Counted from the stretch's first letter, positions 26,772 through 36,392 are shown. The stretch is 62,689 nt of DNA from an uncultured Prevotella sp. (GCA_900768785.1 CAAGEG010000016.1:1-62689), one strand, 5' to 3'. Numbers and translations: made by a program. The notes: generated from the sequence alone by a model not told the origin.

Positions 26772-26930
26772 AATAATCCTAATTACTTTATATGCAAAAG
26801 TAACTTAAAATAAGATAAACACAAAATTATTTAGCTTTTTTCATGGCTAACAAGAGGTAAAAAGAATTGTTTGAGTTATTTTTGCAGACGACAATTATCA
26901 CAAACGCTTATTACAATAATTATTACAAAA

Positions 26931-27995
26931 ATGAATTCCGGCAATTATACATCTGAAGCAGTAAGCATATTAAAGAGCCTTATAGAAATACCTTCAACAA
27001 GTCGCAATGAAGGACATGCGGCCGATTTCATCGCAAATACATTGGAGAAGCATGGGTTAAAATTTGAAAGAATCGGCAACAATATTTTATCAAAAAACAG
27101 CGATTTCAACGATAAAAAACCAACTCTTTTACTTAATGCACATATTGACACGGTTAAACCTACGAAATCATGGTATCGTGATCCTTTCGCAGCGACCATA
27201 GAAGGAGACAAATTGTTTGGTCTAGGTAGCAACGATTGTGGCGGAGGTGTAGTTTCAACATTAATGACATACATATATCTTAGTCAAAGGGAACAATCTT
27301 ATAATTTGTTGTGGCTTGCTTCAGCAGAAGAAGAAGTTTCCGGAGAGAATGGAATAAGAATGGTTATACCATCACTTCCTAAAATAGGCATTGCGATAGT
27401 AGGAGAACCTACAGGCATGCAACCTGCAATAGCAGAGAAAGGACTTTTAGTTATAGATGCTATAGCACATGGTGTTTCAGGACATGCTGCACGTGAGGGT
27501 GGGGTCAATGCCATATATAAAGCTCTTGAAGATATAAATACAATAAAGTCATTTAAGTTTGAGAAAAATAGTGAGCTACTTGGTCCTACAAAGATGAGCG
27601 TTACAATAATTAATGCAGGTACACAACACAATGTCATACCCGATGAATGTAAATTCACAATTGACATACGTACGAATGAAAAATACACCAACGAAGAGAT
27701 TTATAACATTTTATTAAAACATTTGCAAAGTGACTTAAACGCCCGTTCATTCAGACTTTCATCATCTCATATAGACGAAAACACTGTAATAATTAAAAGA
27801 TGTAAAGAATTAGGAATGAAGCCCTTTGGCTCTCCGACACTTTCAGATCAAGCATTGATGCCATTCCCTTCATTCAAACTTGGTCCGGGAGAGTCTATAA
27901 GATCGCATAGTGCTGACGAATTTATTTTAATTAGCGAAATAGACAATGCAATAAAAACATATATCAAGTTGCTCGATGGAATGGAGATTATTTAG
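26931..27995 (+). CDS. M20-family metallopeptidase, ArgE/DapE-like
   Basis: A 354-residue protein beginning MNSGNYTSEAVSILKSLIEI. Metal and catalytic residues are H71 and D73 (NAHIDTVKP), D102 (GSNDCGGGVV), E133-E134 (SAEEEVSG), E159 (GEPTG) and the terminal SHSADEF. The family removes acyl groups from amino acids. In Bacteroidetes the argE position is filled by N-acetylornithine or N-succinylornithine deacylases of this type, but the substrate here is not fixed by sequence. A start at 26871 would place the promoter-like TATTTTTG (26877-26884) inside the gene, so ATG 26931 is preferred. Confidence 0.82.
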   Translation: MNSGNYTSEAVSILKSLIEIPSTSRNEGHAADFIANTLEKHGLKFERIGNNILSKNSDFNDKKPTLLLNAHIDTVKPTKSWYRDPFAATIEGDKLFGLGSNDCGGGVVSTLMTYIYLSQREQSYNLLWLASAEEEVSGENGIRMVIPSLPKIGIAIVGEPTGMQPAIAEKGLLVIDAIAHGVSGHAAREGGVNAIYKALEDINTIKSFKFEKNSELLGPTKMSVTIINAGTQHNVIPDECKFTIDIRTNEKYTNEEIYNILLKHLQSDLNARSFRLSSSHIDENTVIIKRCKELGMKPFGSPTLSDQALMPFPSFKLGPGESIRSHSADEFILISEIDNAIKTYIKLLDGMEII

Positions 27996-28458
27996 TTTTA
28001 TCATGTAAAAACAATCACAAAATTTCAAATTATATTAGTATTTCCAGACATCTCTATGTTCTTTAAAAATCATACAACACTTTTATCTATTCATAAATGG
28101 TATTTATTGTATTCTAATCATTGACTATGTCTTTTCAGTCATTTGTCAATAATTAAAAGTTTGGTGTCACAAATTACACATAATCGAATCAAAGGCTATT
28201 AAACAGCCATATCAAGGCATTTGAGCATGTCTAACAGAGTGGTTTGACGATTTTAGTTAAGTTTTATTTATCGTTCAATATATACCATGTAATGCTTTAG
28301 ATATAGATTTATGGTTAACGACATGTTTTAAATAAGAAGTTTTCACAAAACATTTTCCTATCTTTTTAGTGAATAAAAACTTACATGTCACTATTTTTTA
28401 TTATATTTGCATACTATTTTGTACGCAAATAATAACAGAAATATACCAATAAGATAAA
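27996..28458. other. 463-bp gene-free stretch before gyrB
   Basis: No convincing coding sequence on either strand. The base composition is very AT-rich. A probable gyrB -7 box lies at 28402-28409. I see no tRNA or recognisable riboswitch fold. Confidence 0.5.
28402..28409 (+). promoter_or_regulatory. predicted -7 box of gyrB
   Basis: TATATTTG matches TAnnTTTG 49 bp upstream of the gyrB start. No clear -33 TTTG is seen at the usual distance. Confidence 0.5.
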
Positions 28459-30432
28459 ATGACAGAGAACAAACTTAACGAGAACAACTATTCGGCGAGT
28501 AACATCCAAGTATTGGAAGGGTTGGAAGCGGTACGCAAACGTCCCGCCATGTATATTGGAGATATAAGCGAGAAGGGCTTGCATCATCTGGTTAATGAAA
28601 CAGTGGACAACTCTATAGACGAGGCAATGGCTGGTTATTGCAGTCATATAGAAGTTACGATAAACGAAGATAACTCTATAACAGTACAAGACAACGGTCG
28701 TGGTATTCCCGTTGATGAACACAAGAAACTGCATAAATCAGCTCTTGAGGTTGTAATGACCGTTCTTCATGCCGGAGGAAAGTTTGACAAAGGTTCATAT
28801 AAAGTATCAGGAGGTTTACACGGAGTTGGTGTATCGTGTGTAAATGCATTATCCACGCATATGCTGTCACAAGTATTTCGTGATGGAAAAATATATCAAC
28901 AAGAATACGAAAAAGGGAAACCGCTTTATCCGGTTAAAGTAATCGGTGAGACAGAACTGAGGGGAACAAGACAACAATTTTGGCCGGACCCTACAATCTT
29001 CACCACAACAATTTACAAATATGACATCATTGCTAAACGTATGCGTGAATTGGCATATCTTAATGCTGGCATTAAGATTACTCTAACAGATTTGCGTCCG
29101 GATGAAGAAGGTAAAACAAAGCAAGAAGTTTTTCATGCAGAACAAGGTCTTAAAGAGTTTGTGCGTTACATAGATCGTCATCGCACTCATCTATTTGATG
29201 ATGTCATATATTTAAAGACAGAGAAGCAAGGCATTCCTATTGAAGTTGCCGTAATGTATAACACTGACTTCAATGAGAATATACATTCTTATGTCAACAA
29301 CATCAATACAATAGAAGGAGGAACGCACTTAGTAGGATTCAGAATGGCTCTTACAAGTACCCTCAAGAAATATGCAGACAACGACCCTGTAATATCAAAA
29401 CAGATAGAAAAAGCTAAGATTGAAATTGCCGGAGAAGATTTTCGCGAAGGTCTTACATCTGTAATATCAATAAAAGTAGCAGAACCTCAATTTGAAGGGC
29501 AAACAAAAACCAAACTTGGAAATAGTGAAGTAACAGGCGCTGTAAGGCAAGCTGTATCAGAAGCTCTAAGTTATTATCTTGAAGAACACCCAAAAGAAGC
29601 CAAGCAGATTTGCGATAAAGTTATCTTAGCTGCCACAGCACGTATTGCAGCACGCAAAGCACGTGAAAGTGTACAAAGGAAAAACCCCATGACAGGAGGA
29701 GGTTTACCGGGTAAATTAGCAGACTGCTCAAACAAAGATCCTAAAGAATGTGAGATATTTCTTGTTGAGGGTGACTCTGCCGGAGGTTCAGCAAAGCAAG
29801 GCAGAGACAGATTTACACAAGCAATACTACCACTTAGAGGTAAGATTCTTAATGTTGAGAAAGTAATGTGGCATAAAGTCTTTGAGAGCGAATCTGTTAT
29901 GAACATCATCCAAAGTATCGGTGTACGTTTTGGTGTGGACGGAGAAGGTGACAAAGAAGCCAATATTGACAAATTGCGTTATGATAAAATAATAATAATG
30001 ACCGACGCCGATGTTGATGGTTCTCACATAGATACACTTATAATGACTCTATTTTATCGTTTCATGCCGAAAGTTATTCAAGACGGGCATCTATATATAG
30101 CGACACCACCCCTCTACTTATGTACTTATAAGAACAAGGTTAAGGAGTATTGTTATACAGATCAACAAAGGCAAGCATTCCTTGACAAATACGGGAATGG
30201 CGTTGAAGATGGCAAGAGTATCCATACACAAAGATACAAAGGTCTTGGTGAGATGAACCCGGAACAATTATGGGATACTACAATGAACCCGGAAACACGC
30301 TTACTTAAGCAAGTAACAATTGAGAATGCGGCTGAAGCTGATGAAATATTCTCAATGTTAATGGGTGATGACGTGGAACCAAGAAGATTGTTTATTGAGC
30401 AAAATGCCACGTACGCTAATATTGATGCGTAA
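28459..30432 (+). CDS. gyrB: DNA gyrase subunit B
   Basis: A 657-residue type II topoisomerase ATPase subunit. The GHKL ATPase begins VLEGLEAVRKRPAMYIGD, with NETVDNSIDEA, DNGRGIPV and GGLHGVGVS. The Toprim domain carries FLVEGDSAGGSAKQGRD and DADVDGSHI, and the C-terminus ends PRRLFIEQNA. The length and the absence of the E. coli-specific 170-residue insert are normal for Bacteroidota GyrB. The QGRDR...LPLRGKILNVEK run is of the GyrB rather than ParE type. It is the target of aminocoumarins and partner of GyrA, which is not in the window. Confidence 0.95.
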   Translation: MTENKLNENNYSASNIQVLEGLEAVRKRPAMYIGDISEKGLHHLVNETVDNSIDEAMAGYCSHIEVTINEDNSITVQDNGRGIPVDEHKKLHKSALEVVMTVLHAGGKFDKGSYKVSGGLHGVGVSCVNALSTHMLSQVFRDGKIYQQEYEKGKPLYPVKVIGETELRGTRQQFWPDPTIFTTTIYKYDIIAKRMRELAYLNAGIKITLTDLRPDEEGKTKQEVFHAEQGLKEFVRYIDRHRTHLFDDVIYLKTEKQGIPIEVAVMYNTDFNENIHSYVNNINTIEGGTHLVGFRMALTSTLKKYADNDPVISKQIEKAKIEIAGEDFREGLTSVISIKVAEPQFEGQTKTKLGNSEVTGAVRQAVSEALSYYLEEHPKEAKQICDKVILAATARIAARKARESVQRKNPMTGGGLPGKLADCSNKDPKECEIFLVEGDSAGGSAKQGRDRFTQAILPLRGKILNVEKVMWHKVFESESVMNIIQSIGVRFGVDGEGDKEANIDKLRYDKIIIMTDADVDGSHIDTLIMTLFYRFMPKVIQDGHLYIATPPLYLCTYKNKVKEYCYTDQQRQAFLDKYGNGVEDGKSIHTQRYKGLGEMNPEQLWDTTMNPETRLLKQVTIENAAEADEIFSMLMGDDVEPRRLFIEQNATYANIDA

Positions 30433-30477
30433 TAATAATTGCATAAAGCAATATAATTAACATAGGATAAAATTATT

Positions 30478-30513
30478 AAGCCGAGAGATTTTGATGTGAA
30501 AATCTCTCGGCTT
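30478..30513. terminator. bidirectional terminator between gyrB and the M6 protease gene
   Basis: A perfect 15-bp stem, AAGCCGAGAGATTTT pairing with AAAATCTCTCGGCTT, with a six-base loop. It lies between two convergent genes, so it can serve both. Confidence 0.85.
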
Positions 30514-30534
30514 AATTGCTATAATATGATTTTC

Positions 30535-32229
30535 TTATTGTTTTACGAACTTCTTTCCACCTATTATATATAGTCCTTTGTTAAGTTTTGTTATGTCTGT
30601 TCCAACAAAAGTACCATCAATAGAATGTATGCGTTTGTCTTTTGTTGTTTCATATAACGTTATATCGTTTATTGAAGTTGAAGGATTTGGATTTCCGAAA
30701 ACGAAAGAGACCGAACCATCTTCATTATTTGTAATATTAGTTAGTGTTTTATTTAAGAATTTCTTACCTTGTGCATCTTCATTATACCATTCTGCTGCAG
30801 GCAAAGAAGTATCTGTAAAGCTATTATTTATTATTGGAGTTTCTCCTTCATTATTAATATAAGGGAACGGGTCTCCTCTTAAGCCTTTTGCTGAATTAGC
30901 AGTATAATCATTATCTGCGGGAACCACATAGCAATGCGGCGTGGAAGAGGCATTAATTTTATTACTACTCCATGCCGAAGCTAAATAATCAACATGAATA
31001 ACTATCAATCCTGTTCCATATATACCGGCATCACAACCTACCTTCTGTCTGTTTTCAAACAGATAATACTCTGTTGGTACGGCATCATTATAGTATATGT
31101 ACGATACGCCACCATTACCTAAAGGCTTCATATTTGAGATAATGCAGTCTTCTTTTAGTTCAACCGGTTGTTCCCAACCAGCATACATTCTTTCGTAAGA
31201 AGTGTAATTGCAGGGTTTAAATCCATTAGCTATGTAACATCCGGTTGCCATTATAGACCAGCGACTCATATCGTGATTACCTCCATTTGACGTATCATAC
31301 ATATCTGGCAATCCTAAACAATGGCTGAATTCATGGCAGAAAGTTCCTATACCATCGATTTGTTTATTTACTCCTAATTCACTACTACACCCATAAGTAT
31401 TTACTCTTACTCCATCAAAAGTGGGTTGTATTGTTCCTCCGGAGGCTGAAGAGAGGTTCCATTCGTGTGGCCAAATGGCATCAGTATTTGTTTTATCAAA
31501 ATTTTCTCCTTGTCCTGCAAAGAGTACAAATACTTGATCGACATATCCATCACCATCCCAATCATATCTTGAAAAGTCGATTTCCGAGTCGTAAGCACTA
31601 CAAGCATCATATACCATTTGTGCCACATTCTTGGAGTTCCATTTATTTGAGCCGCTATTAGCGCCATAATAATCCATGTTTTCCAATGTGGTGTATGGAC
31701 CATATACATCAAATTCAAGATTAAATAAGCCATTGCTTTGTGCGCGGAAATAGTCTTTTACGCTACCATTAAAGCCTTTTTCTTCATCTACGAAGCCTTC
31801 TTCATTGAGTATTCTGTTGTATAGGGTTTTGTCATGACCATTTTCAAATCTCACATCTTGGAATTCAACAAGAATAACAAGACCTCTAAAACTTCCTATT
31901 ATTTCAGAAGACTTTGTGTTTGTCGTTGTTTTCAGTTTTGATGTTCTGCGTTTGGCTCTTGCCTCTACCATAGATGTACGCATGGCGACGGTTTCTTGAT
32001 GTAGCGTGTTTATTGATACTTGTTCAAAAAACCGTGTATTAGTATTTAAGCGGAAGCATTTACCGTCTTCAGAGCGGTAATATGAGCAACACTCGTCACC
32101 AACCAATTCTGCCCATATGGTATTTCCATTAGCAAGAATTAGGTTTTGCCATTGATCGGGAAACACAGGCGCAGCCTCTAAAGTAACATATACTATGCCA
32201 AGAATAAATGATAATAATAATCTTTTCAT
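30535..32229 (-). CDS. secreted M6-family metalloprotease
   Basis: A 564-residue protein with a signal peptide (MKRLLLSFILGIVYVTLEAA). It has the zinc-binding motif FCHEFSHCLGLPD (H299, E300, H303, D309) of M6/immune-inhibitor-A-like peptidases. A calcium-binding DWDGDGYVD loop lies at 223-231. The protein ends in LNKGLYIIGGKKFVKQ, a short basic C-terminal tail also seen on the pectate lyase here and common on exported Bacteroidales proteins. The propeptide probably spans residues 20-105. Expected to degrade proteins outside the cell. Confidence 0.88.
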   Translation of the reverse strand: MKRLLLSFILGIVYVTLEAAPVFPDQWQNLILANGNTIWAELVGDECCSYYRSEDGKCFRLNTNTRFFEQVSINTLHQETVAMRTSMVEARAKRRTSKLKTTTNTKSSEIIGSFRGLVILVEFQDVRFENGHDKTLYNRILNEEGFVDEEKGFNGSVKDYFRAQSNGLFNLEFDVYGPYTTLENMDYYGANSGSNKWNSKNVAQMVYDACSAYDSEIDFSRYDWDGDGYVDQVFVLFAGQGENFDKTNTDAIWPHEWNLSSASGGTIQPTFDGVRVNTYGCSSELGVNKQIDGIGTFCHEFSHCLGLPDMYDTSNGGNHDMSRWSIMATGCYIANGFKPCNYTSYERMYAGWEQPVELKEDCIISNMKPLGNGGVSYIYYNDAVPTEYYLFENRQKVGCDAGIYGTGLIVIHVDYLASAWSSNKINASSTPHCYVVPADNDYTANSAKGLRGDPFPYINNEGETPIINNSFTDTSLPAAEWYNEDAQGKKFLNKTLTNITNNEDGSVSFVFGNPNPSTSINDITLYETTKDKRIHSIDGTFVGTDITKLNKGLYIIGGKKFVKQ

Positions 32230-32253
32230 TATAAATAATTGTCTATTTTAGTG

Positions 32254-32284
32254 CAAATATATGGATTTTATATTACTTTCAAAA
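32254..32284 (-). promoter_or_regulatory. predicted promoter of the M6 protease gene
   Basis: On the minus strand TTTTG (32284-32280) and TATATTTG (32261-32254) are 18 bp apart, a good -33/-7 match. The start codon lies 25 bp downstream. Confidence 0.6.
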
Positions 32285-32364
32285 GAAAAGTATTTACAAA
32301 AACATTGTAATTCAATGAAAAAGAGTGTTGTATGATTGGACGAGCATACTATATTAAACACGAA

Positions 32365-32394
32365 AAAGGCTGTGACATATTGTCAACAGCCTTT
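32365..32394 (-). terminator. terminator of rpsT
   Basis: AAAGGCTGT pairs with ACAGCCTTT around an inner TGACA/TGTCA element, 25 bp beyond the rpsT stop, followed by Ts on the minus strand. Confidence 0.8.
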
Positions 32395-32418
32395 CTGTAT
32401 CTTATTTATAAATTCGTG

Positions 32419-32673
32419 TTATCCGAGTTTATTTATATGTGCGCACAAGCTTGATTTCAAGTTTGCAGCCTTGTTCTTATGAATAATATTGGTTTTTGCC
32501 AACTTGTCAAGCATCTTTTGAACTGTAGGATAGAGTTTTACGGCCTCTTCCTTGTCTGTTATTGCGCGTAATTTACGTACTGCGTTACGCATTGTCTTTG
32601 CATAATACCTGTTGTGCAGGTTCTTTTTCTTGTCTTGACGAATTCTCTTTAGAGATGATTTGTGATTTGCCAT
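32419..32673 (-). CDS. rpsT: 30S ribosomal protein S20
   Basis: An 84-residue basic helical protein beginning MANHKSSLKRIRQDKKKNLHN and containing KTNIIHKNKAANLKSSL, the usual S20 signature. It binds 16S rRNA in the small subunit. It lies downstream of a tRNA-Glu gene on the same strand, so both may be read from one transcript. Confidence 0.97.
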   Translation of the reverse strand: MANHKSSLKRIRQDKKKNLHNRYYAKTMRNAVRKLRAITDKEEAVKLYPTVQKMLDKLAKTNIIHKNKAANLKSSLCAHINKLG

Positions 32674-32836
32674 TGTTTAAATTAACTGATTTAATGATTA
32701 AAAAAATGGGGTCTTACACTTAAATGTTGCCCTTTGAATTTTGGCTTTAATGCCAAAACCTCTATTATCTTTTCCCTTAACCGATATTTGTCGGCCTTGT
32801 TAGCGCATCCCTGCGCAGATAATGAGTAATTTATTG

Positions 32837-32908
32837 TAGTCCCTAGGAGAGTCGAACTCCTCTTTAGAGAATGAAAATCTCTCGTCCTAGCCGATAGACG
32901 AAGGGACC
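32837..32908 (-). tRNA. tRNA-Glu (anticodon UUC)
   Basis: The minus strand folds into a full cloverleaf. The acceptor stem is GGTCCCT pairing with AGGGACT (with a G-U end pair), and the anticodon stem is AGAGA/TCTCT with loop TTTTCAT. The T stem is AGGAG/CTCCT with loop TTCGACT, and the discriminator is A. The loop places TTC as the anticodon. CCA is not encoded. Confidence 0.93.
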
Positions 32909-32997
32909 TTGAGGTATTTTTGCGGTGCAAAGGTAAGGCATTTATTCTTATTCTCCAAACATTTCGTGCTTTTTTTTCCATATTAATGATTTTTGTT

Positions 32998-33005
32998 TAA
33001 TTTTG
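32998..33005 (+). promoter_or_regulatory. predicted -7 box of recO
   Basis: TAATTTTG immediately precedes the recO start and would overlap a longer reading frame beginning at 32993. It therefore supports ATG 33011 and a very short leader. Confidence 0.5.
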
Positions 33006-33010
33006 CAATC

Positions 33011-33745
33011 ATGCAAATAAAGACACGCGCCATTGTGCTTCATACTTTAAAATATGGGGATTCAAAGTTGATAGTTGACCTGTTGACATCCTGTCGAGGG
33101 CGCATTTCATGTATTTTGCGTATATCAACATCATCGAAATCTCGTTTGAAGAAGCAGTATTTTCAGCCTCTTTTTATACTTGATATAGTTATTGACGAGC
33201 GTCCGAAGTCTAATTTGCAGCATATTAAAGAGGCTCATGTTGCCGTACCATTCACGTCTATTCCTTTTGAGCCATACAAACTGTCTACTGCTCTTTTTAT
33301 TGCCGAATTTATTCGTGGAATAGCTCATAACGAGGATACAGACGAGATAATATACAATTACATTGAAAACAGCATACTCTGGCTTGATGGTTGCAATAAG
33401 CCAACCGCCAACTTTCATCTTGTTTTTATGATGAGGATGTCAAGATTTCTTGGTTTTTATCCTAATGTAAGCAATTATGAGGCTGGATGTTTTTTTGACA
33501 TGCGCTCGGGAAACTTTTGCAAAAGTGCGCCTCTTCATCATGATTGGTTAGCTCCGGAAGAGGCTATGCATATCAGAACTATGCTTAGAATGAATTATCC
33601 GACAATGCATCTTTTCAAGATGTCACGTACCGAGCGCAATCATCTATTAGATATAATAATGGATTACTACCATATTCATATTCCCTCTCTGACAGAAATA
33701 AAATCAATAGATGTTTTGAAAGAGTTATTCAATACGATTGATTAG
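33011..33745 (+). CDS. recO: DNA repair protein RecO
   Basis: A 244-residue protein. The N-terminal OB fold begins MQIKTRAIVLHTLKYGDSKLI, followed by the helical domain with ALFIAEFIRGI, and then FHLVFMMRMSRFLGFYPN. RecO works with RecR to load RecA on SSB-coated DNA. The Cys4 zinc site of some RecO proteins is not present, as is usual in Bacteroidetes. It is a single-gene unit with a terminator shared with the convergent pectate lyase gene. Confidence 0.9.
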   Translation: MQIKTRAIVLHTLKYGDSKLIVDLLTSCRGRISCILRISTSSKSRLKKQYFQPLFILDIVIDERPKSNLQHIKEAHVAVPFTSIPFEPYKLSTALFIAEFIRGIAHNEDTDEIIYNYIENSILWLDGCNKPTANFHLVFMMRMSRFLGFYPNVSNYEAGCFFDMRSGNFCKSAPLHHDWLAPEEAMHIRTMLRMNYPTMHLFKMSRTERNHLLDIIMDYYHIHIPSLTEIKSIDVLKELFNTID

Positions 33746-33814
33746 GTCCCCAAATTAATTTGCTTCACTTATCGTGCTCTTGTTTTCGGAAATGAACGAT
33801 TGTGTTAAAACAAA

Positions 33815-33852
33815 CAACCATGCTATTCGCAAATTGGGAACAGCATGGTTGT
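33815..33852. terminator. hairpin between recO and the pectate lyase gene
   Basis: ACAACCATGCT at 33815-33825 pairs perfectly with AGCATGGTTGT at 33842-33852 across a 16-nt loop, between convergent genes. Confidence 0.7.
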
Positions 33853-33863
33853 GATATCTTAAT

Positions 33864-33918
33864 AGCATGTTTACGGGTCGTAAACAGCATGTTTATGCAA
33901 CGTAAACAGCATAGTTAC
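33864..33918. repeat. 22-bp tandem repeat, two and a half copies, each with an inner palindrome
   Basis: Copies at 33864-33885 and 33886-33907 differ at a few positions, and a partial third lies at 33908-33918. Each starts AGCATGTTTA and ends CGTAAAC, with GTTTAC...GTAAAC able to pair within the first copy. The array lies in the 3' region of the pectate lyase gene, right after the shared terminator hairpin. Confidence 0.75.
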
Positions 33919-33945
33919 ATTTTTTAACAATAAAGTTCAAGATGT

Positions 33946-36099
33946 CTATCTGCTGATAAACTTCTTGCCTTTACATATATATATATGACCCGGTTGCAAG
34001 ACTTCAACTTTTCGTCCCATCAAATCATAAATAGGAGCCGGCTTTTCATCGGGTGTATCATATATGTTTTCACTTATTCCACTTGATATTTCATCAACTT
34101 TAATATTGATATAATCAATACGGCAACGCATTTTGCCATCTACAAAAAAGTCTGCTCTGATGAGGTCTCCCTTTTTCAGGTTTACTTGTTGAGCCGCTGT
34201 ATGTGTCACCATTGTATAAGACGTCTTGTCTCCACGCCATGTTTCAAACAGCTCATCATTAACAAAAAGATAAAAACCGGCAGCACCACTTGTTTCATTC
34301 CAATAGGTCAGACTCATGGTACACTTTCCTTCCGGTCCGTTCCATATACCATTTAAAGAGCCGGGACCTGCTTCGCCCACAGTAGCATGATTATTAGACG
34401 CCTTATACCATGAACCATCTGAGTATTCTTTATATACATAGGCATTACGAATCAGATCTTCTGCTTCTGTCTTACCCTCGTTTACGAAGACTGTTGGTGA
34501 AGAAAACGACCACTCATCTCCTGTAACCACACTGTCATCTGCCTTAACGACATCTACTCGCCAAATATATTTACAACCAAAACGTAAATAATCAGGTTTA
34601 AACGAGGTGGTAGTTGTTGTTCCTAAAAAGTGTACCGGCAACGCTCCATCAGGGTCAGAGATATACACATTATATTCTTTGGCATCAAAAGCAGGGCGCC
34701 ATTTGAGTGTCATAGGACCACATTGAGCCTTCTCAGCAACAGCTTCACGAAGTTGAGGGTTGGTTTCGCCATCCAAAGGGTAAGGTTTAGAAGCCTTATT
34801 GCCTGCTGTCGTGAAACAATATAATGGAGTTTCATACTCACTATTATCCGCAAACACAGTCTTTACTCGCCAATAATATGTAGTATTTTCATCCAAATGT
34901 ATCTTTCCGGGCGTTGTTCCTTCACTTGAAGCATTTTCTTCAAAAGAGAGATTATTAGGTTCTTTGCCCACATAAACAAGGGTTTTTGATACGTTTTCCA
35001 ATGGTCCCCACAACAAACGTGCATCACAACTGATATCAATCGCACCATTACCGGGCCACAATATGGCTTCTTTCTCAATACCTTCTTTAGGTCCGGCATT
35101 ATCAGCAATAATATTTTTGGCATAAGCAGCCTCATCCAACACATTATTATATATATAATAAGCAGACGGATTAAAGCTTGTTCCCGTTGGTTTGTTTTCA
35201 GCAGAGGAGCCAAGACTCTTGCCAAAATAACTGCCACTCTCACCTATCTCACCATGAGATGCATCCCAAGAGTTGGTAGAATACATCTGTTGAAACGGTT
35301 TATTAGCATTTGAAGAGAAATAATTATTCTCTGACAACACCTTTGCTTGCGTGTGAGTACCAATACAATAGCTTGAAATATCCTCATAATAGTTATTAAA
35401 CACATGTCCGAGACCATAACCAACTCTCGGATTTCGCTGTGTTGTACTTATAAAACTATTGTGATGATAAGTCAAACGTATCTTGCCATTATCCTCATAA
35501 TGCATCGTTCCACTATTGCAAACAGACACTTTATCATGGTCATGGAACTTATTCCATGATGCCGTTAAGTAACTGCTACCTATCGTAAAGTCAAGTAAAC
35601 CGTCCCAATCCTCTTTGGTATTATCATGTTCACTAGACAAATCACAATGATCAACCCATATATGATGCGCATTACGACAAGCTATGGCATCGGGATCAGC
35701 ATCAAAAATAATAAGATTACGAATAATAATATTCTCTTTGGTGTTAATATCAAGCCCTATACCATAAAGAGTGGCCCCTGAACCAGCACCAATAATAGTC
35801 TTATTTGAGCCTACGGAGATTATATCTTTCTGACGATTAATGCCCGTTCCTTCAAGACGACCCTCCAAAATCACAACACGAGGAGTGTTATCTCCAACAT
35901 AACGAGTAAAATCCTCACGATTTGAAACTCGTACAACCTCACCTCCATAACCACCGGTAATGCCATTTCTCATATCATTATAGTTGGCAAAACCCACAAG
36001 ACCACTCCATTGGTTGCTTGTTATTTGGGCATTTGATGATAAAGTAATAAAAACTAAGACTAAGAAAAACAAAGACTTAAATAGCTGATGTTTCTTCAT
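33946..36099 (-). CDS. secreted pectate lyase, family PL1, with accessory domains
   Basis: A 717-residue protein with a signal peptide (to about residue 25). The PL1 beta-helix occupies about 30-340, with FDADPDAIA, WVDHCDLSS, the calcium-binding DWDGLLDFT and the catalytic-arginine motif QRNPRVGYG (R222/R225). Fibronectin-III-like or similar beta modules follow (about 350-535). A carbohydrate-binding-like beta sandwich with YKASNNHATVGEAGPGSL comes next (about 540-670). The end is APIYDLMGRKVEVLQPGHIYICKGKKFISR in character, a basic exported-protein tail. It cleaves polygalacturonate by beta-elimination, pointing to use of plant pectin. No SusC/SusD or GH28 genes adjoin it, so it is not in a full utilisation locus here. 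Confidence 0.9.
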   Translation of the reverse strand: MKKHQLFKSLFFLVLVFITLSSNAQITSNQWSGLVGFANYNDMRNGITGGYGGEVVRVSNREDFTRYVGDNTPRVVILEGRLEGTGINRQKDIISVGSNKTIIGAGSGATLYGIGLDINTKENIIIRNLIIFDADPDAIACRNAHHIWVDHCDLSSEHDNTKEDWDGLLDFTIGSSYLTASWNKFHDHDKVSVCNSGTMHYEDNGKIRLTYHHNSFISTTQRNPRVGYGLGHVFNNYYEDISSYCIGTHTQAKVLSENNYFSSNANKPFQQMYSTNSWDASHGEIGESGSYFGKSLGSSAENKPTGTSFNPSAYYIYNNVLDEAAYAKNIIADNAGPKEGIEKEAILWPGNGAIDISCDARLLWGPLENVSKTLVYVGKEPNNLSFEENASSEGTTPGKIHLDENTTYYWRVKTVFADNSEYETPLYCFTTAGNKASKPYPLDGETNPQLREAVAEKAQCGPMTLKWRPAFDAKEYNVYISDPDGALPVHFLGTTTTTSFKPDYLRFGCKYIWRVDVVKADDSVVTGDEWSFSSPTVFVNEGKTEAEDLIRNAYVYKEYSDGSWYKASNNHATVGEAGPGSLNGIWNGPEGKCTMSLTYWNETSGAAGFYLFVNDELFETWRGDKTSYTMVTHTAAQQVNLKKGDLIRADFFVDGKMRCRIDYINIKVDEISSGISENIYDTPDEKPAPIYDLMGRKVEVLQPGHIYICKGKKFISR

Positions 36100-36184
36100 A
36101 AAATAAAAAGATTATTGTTTTTAGATGATATATTATTAGATTGAAAAAAATAAATACATTAACGAAAATTTAATAATAACTTTA

Positions 36185-36192
36185 CAAAGATA
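36185..36192 (-). promoter_or_regulatory. predicted -7 box of the pectate lyase gene
   Basis: On the minus strand TATCTTTG, a strong match to the -7 consensus, lies 86 bp upstream of the start. Confidence 0.55.
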
Positions 36193-36292
36193 AGCAATTA
36201 TATCTATATACATGGTGAAAAATAATACAAAAATACATTCACAATAATACATAAAACAGAGAAACAACATATATAGGCTCAAAACATGTTGT

Positions 36293-36392
36293 CAAATTGT
36301 CAGCAAAAGTAAAAAAAATTAAACTTTACCGACAATTTGGCACTGAAGAACATACAAATACTGACAATATACATTTAGGCACAAACTTTGTA
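36293..36392 (+). promoter_or_regulatory. inverted repeat and sigma-54-like element upstream of hsp20
   Basis: CAAATTGTC (36293-36301) and GACAATTTG (36331-36339) form an inverted repeat, with a further AAAGT/ACTTT match inside it. A third related GACAATAT lies at 36363. Downstream, AGGCACAAACTTTGTA at 36377-36392 resembles the sigma-54 consensus TGGCAC-N5-TTGCW. GG and G(T) are 12 bp apart as required, but with two mismatches. No normal TAnnTTTG box is evident. Confidence 0.4.

Noticed and set aside
28459..30432. Topoisomerase IV subunit ParE
   Set aside because: Toprim and C-terminal motifs and the overall length fit GyrB better.
32691..32981. 96-codon minus-strand frame
   Set aside because: It runs straight through the tRNA-Glu gene and has no family resemblance.
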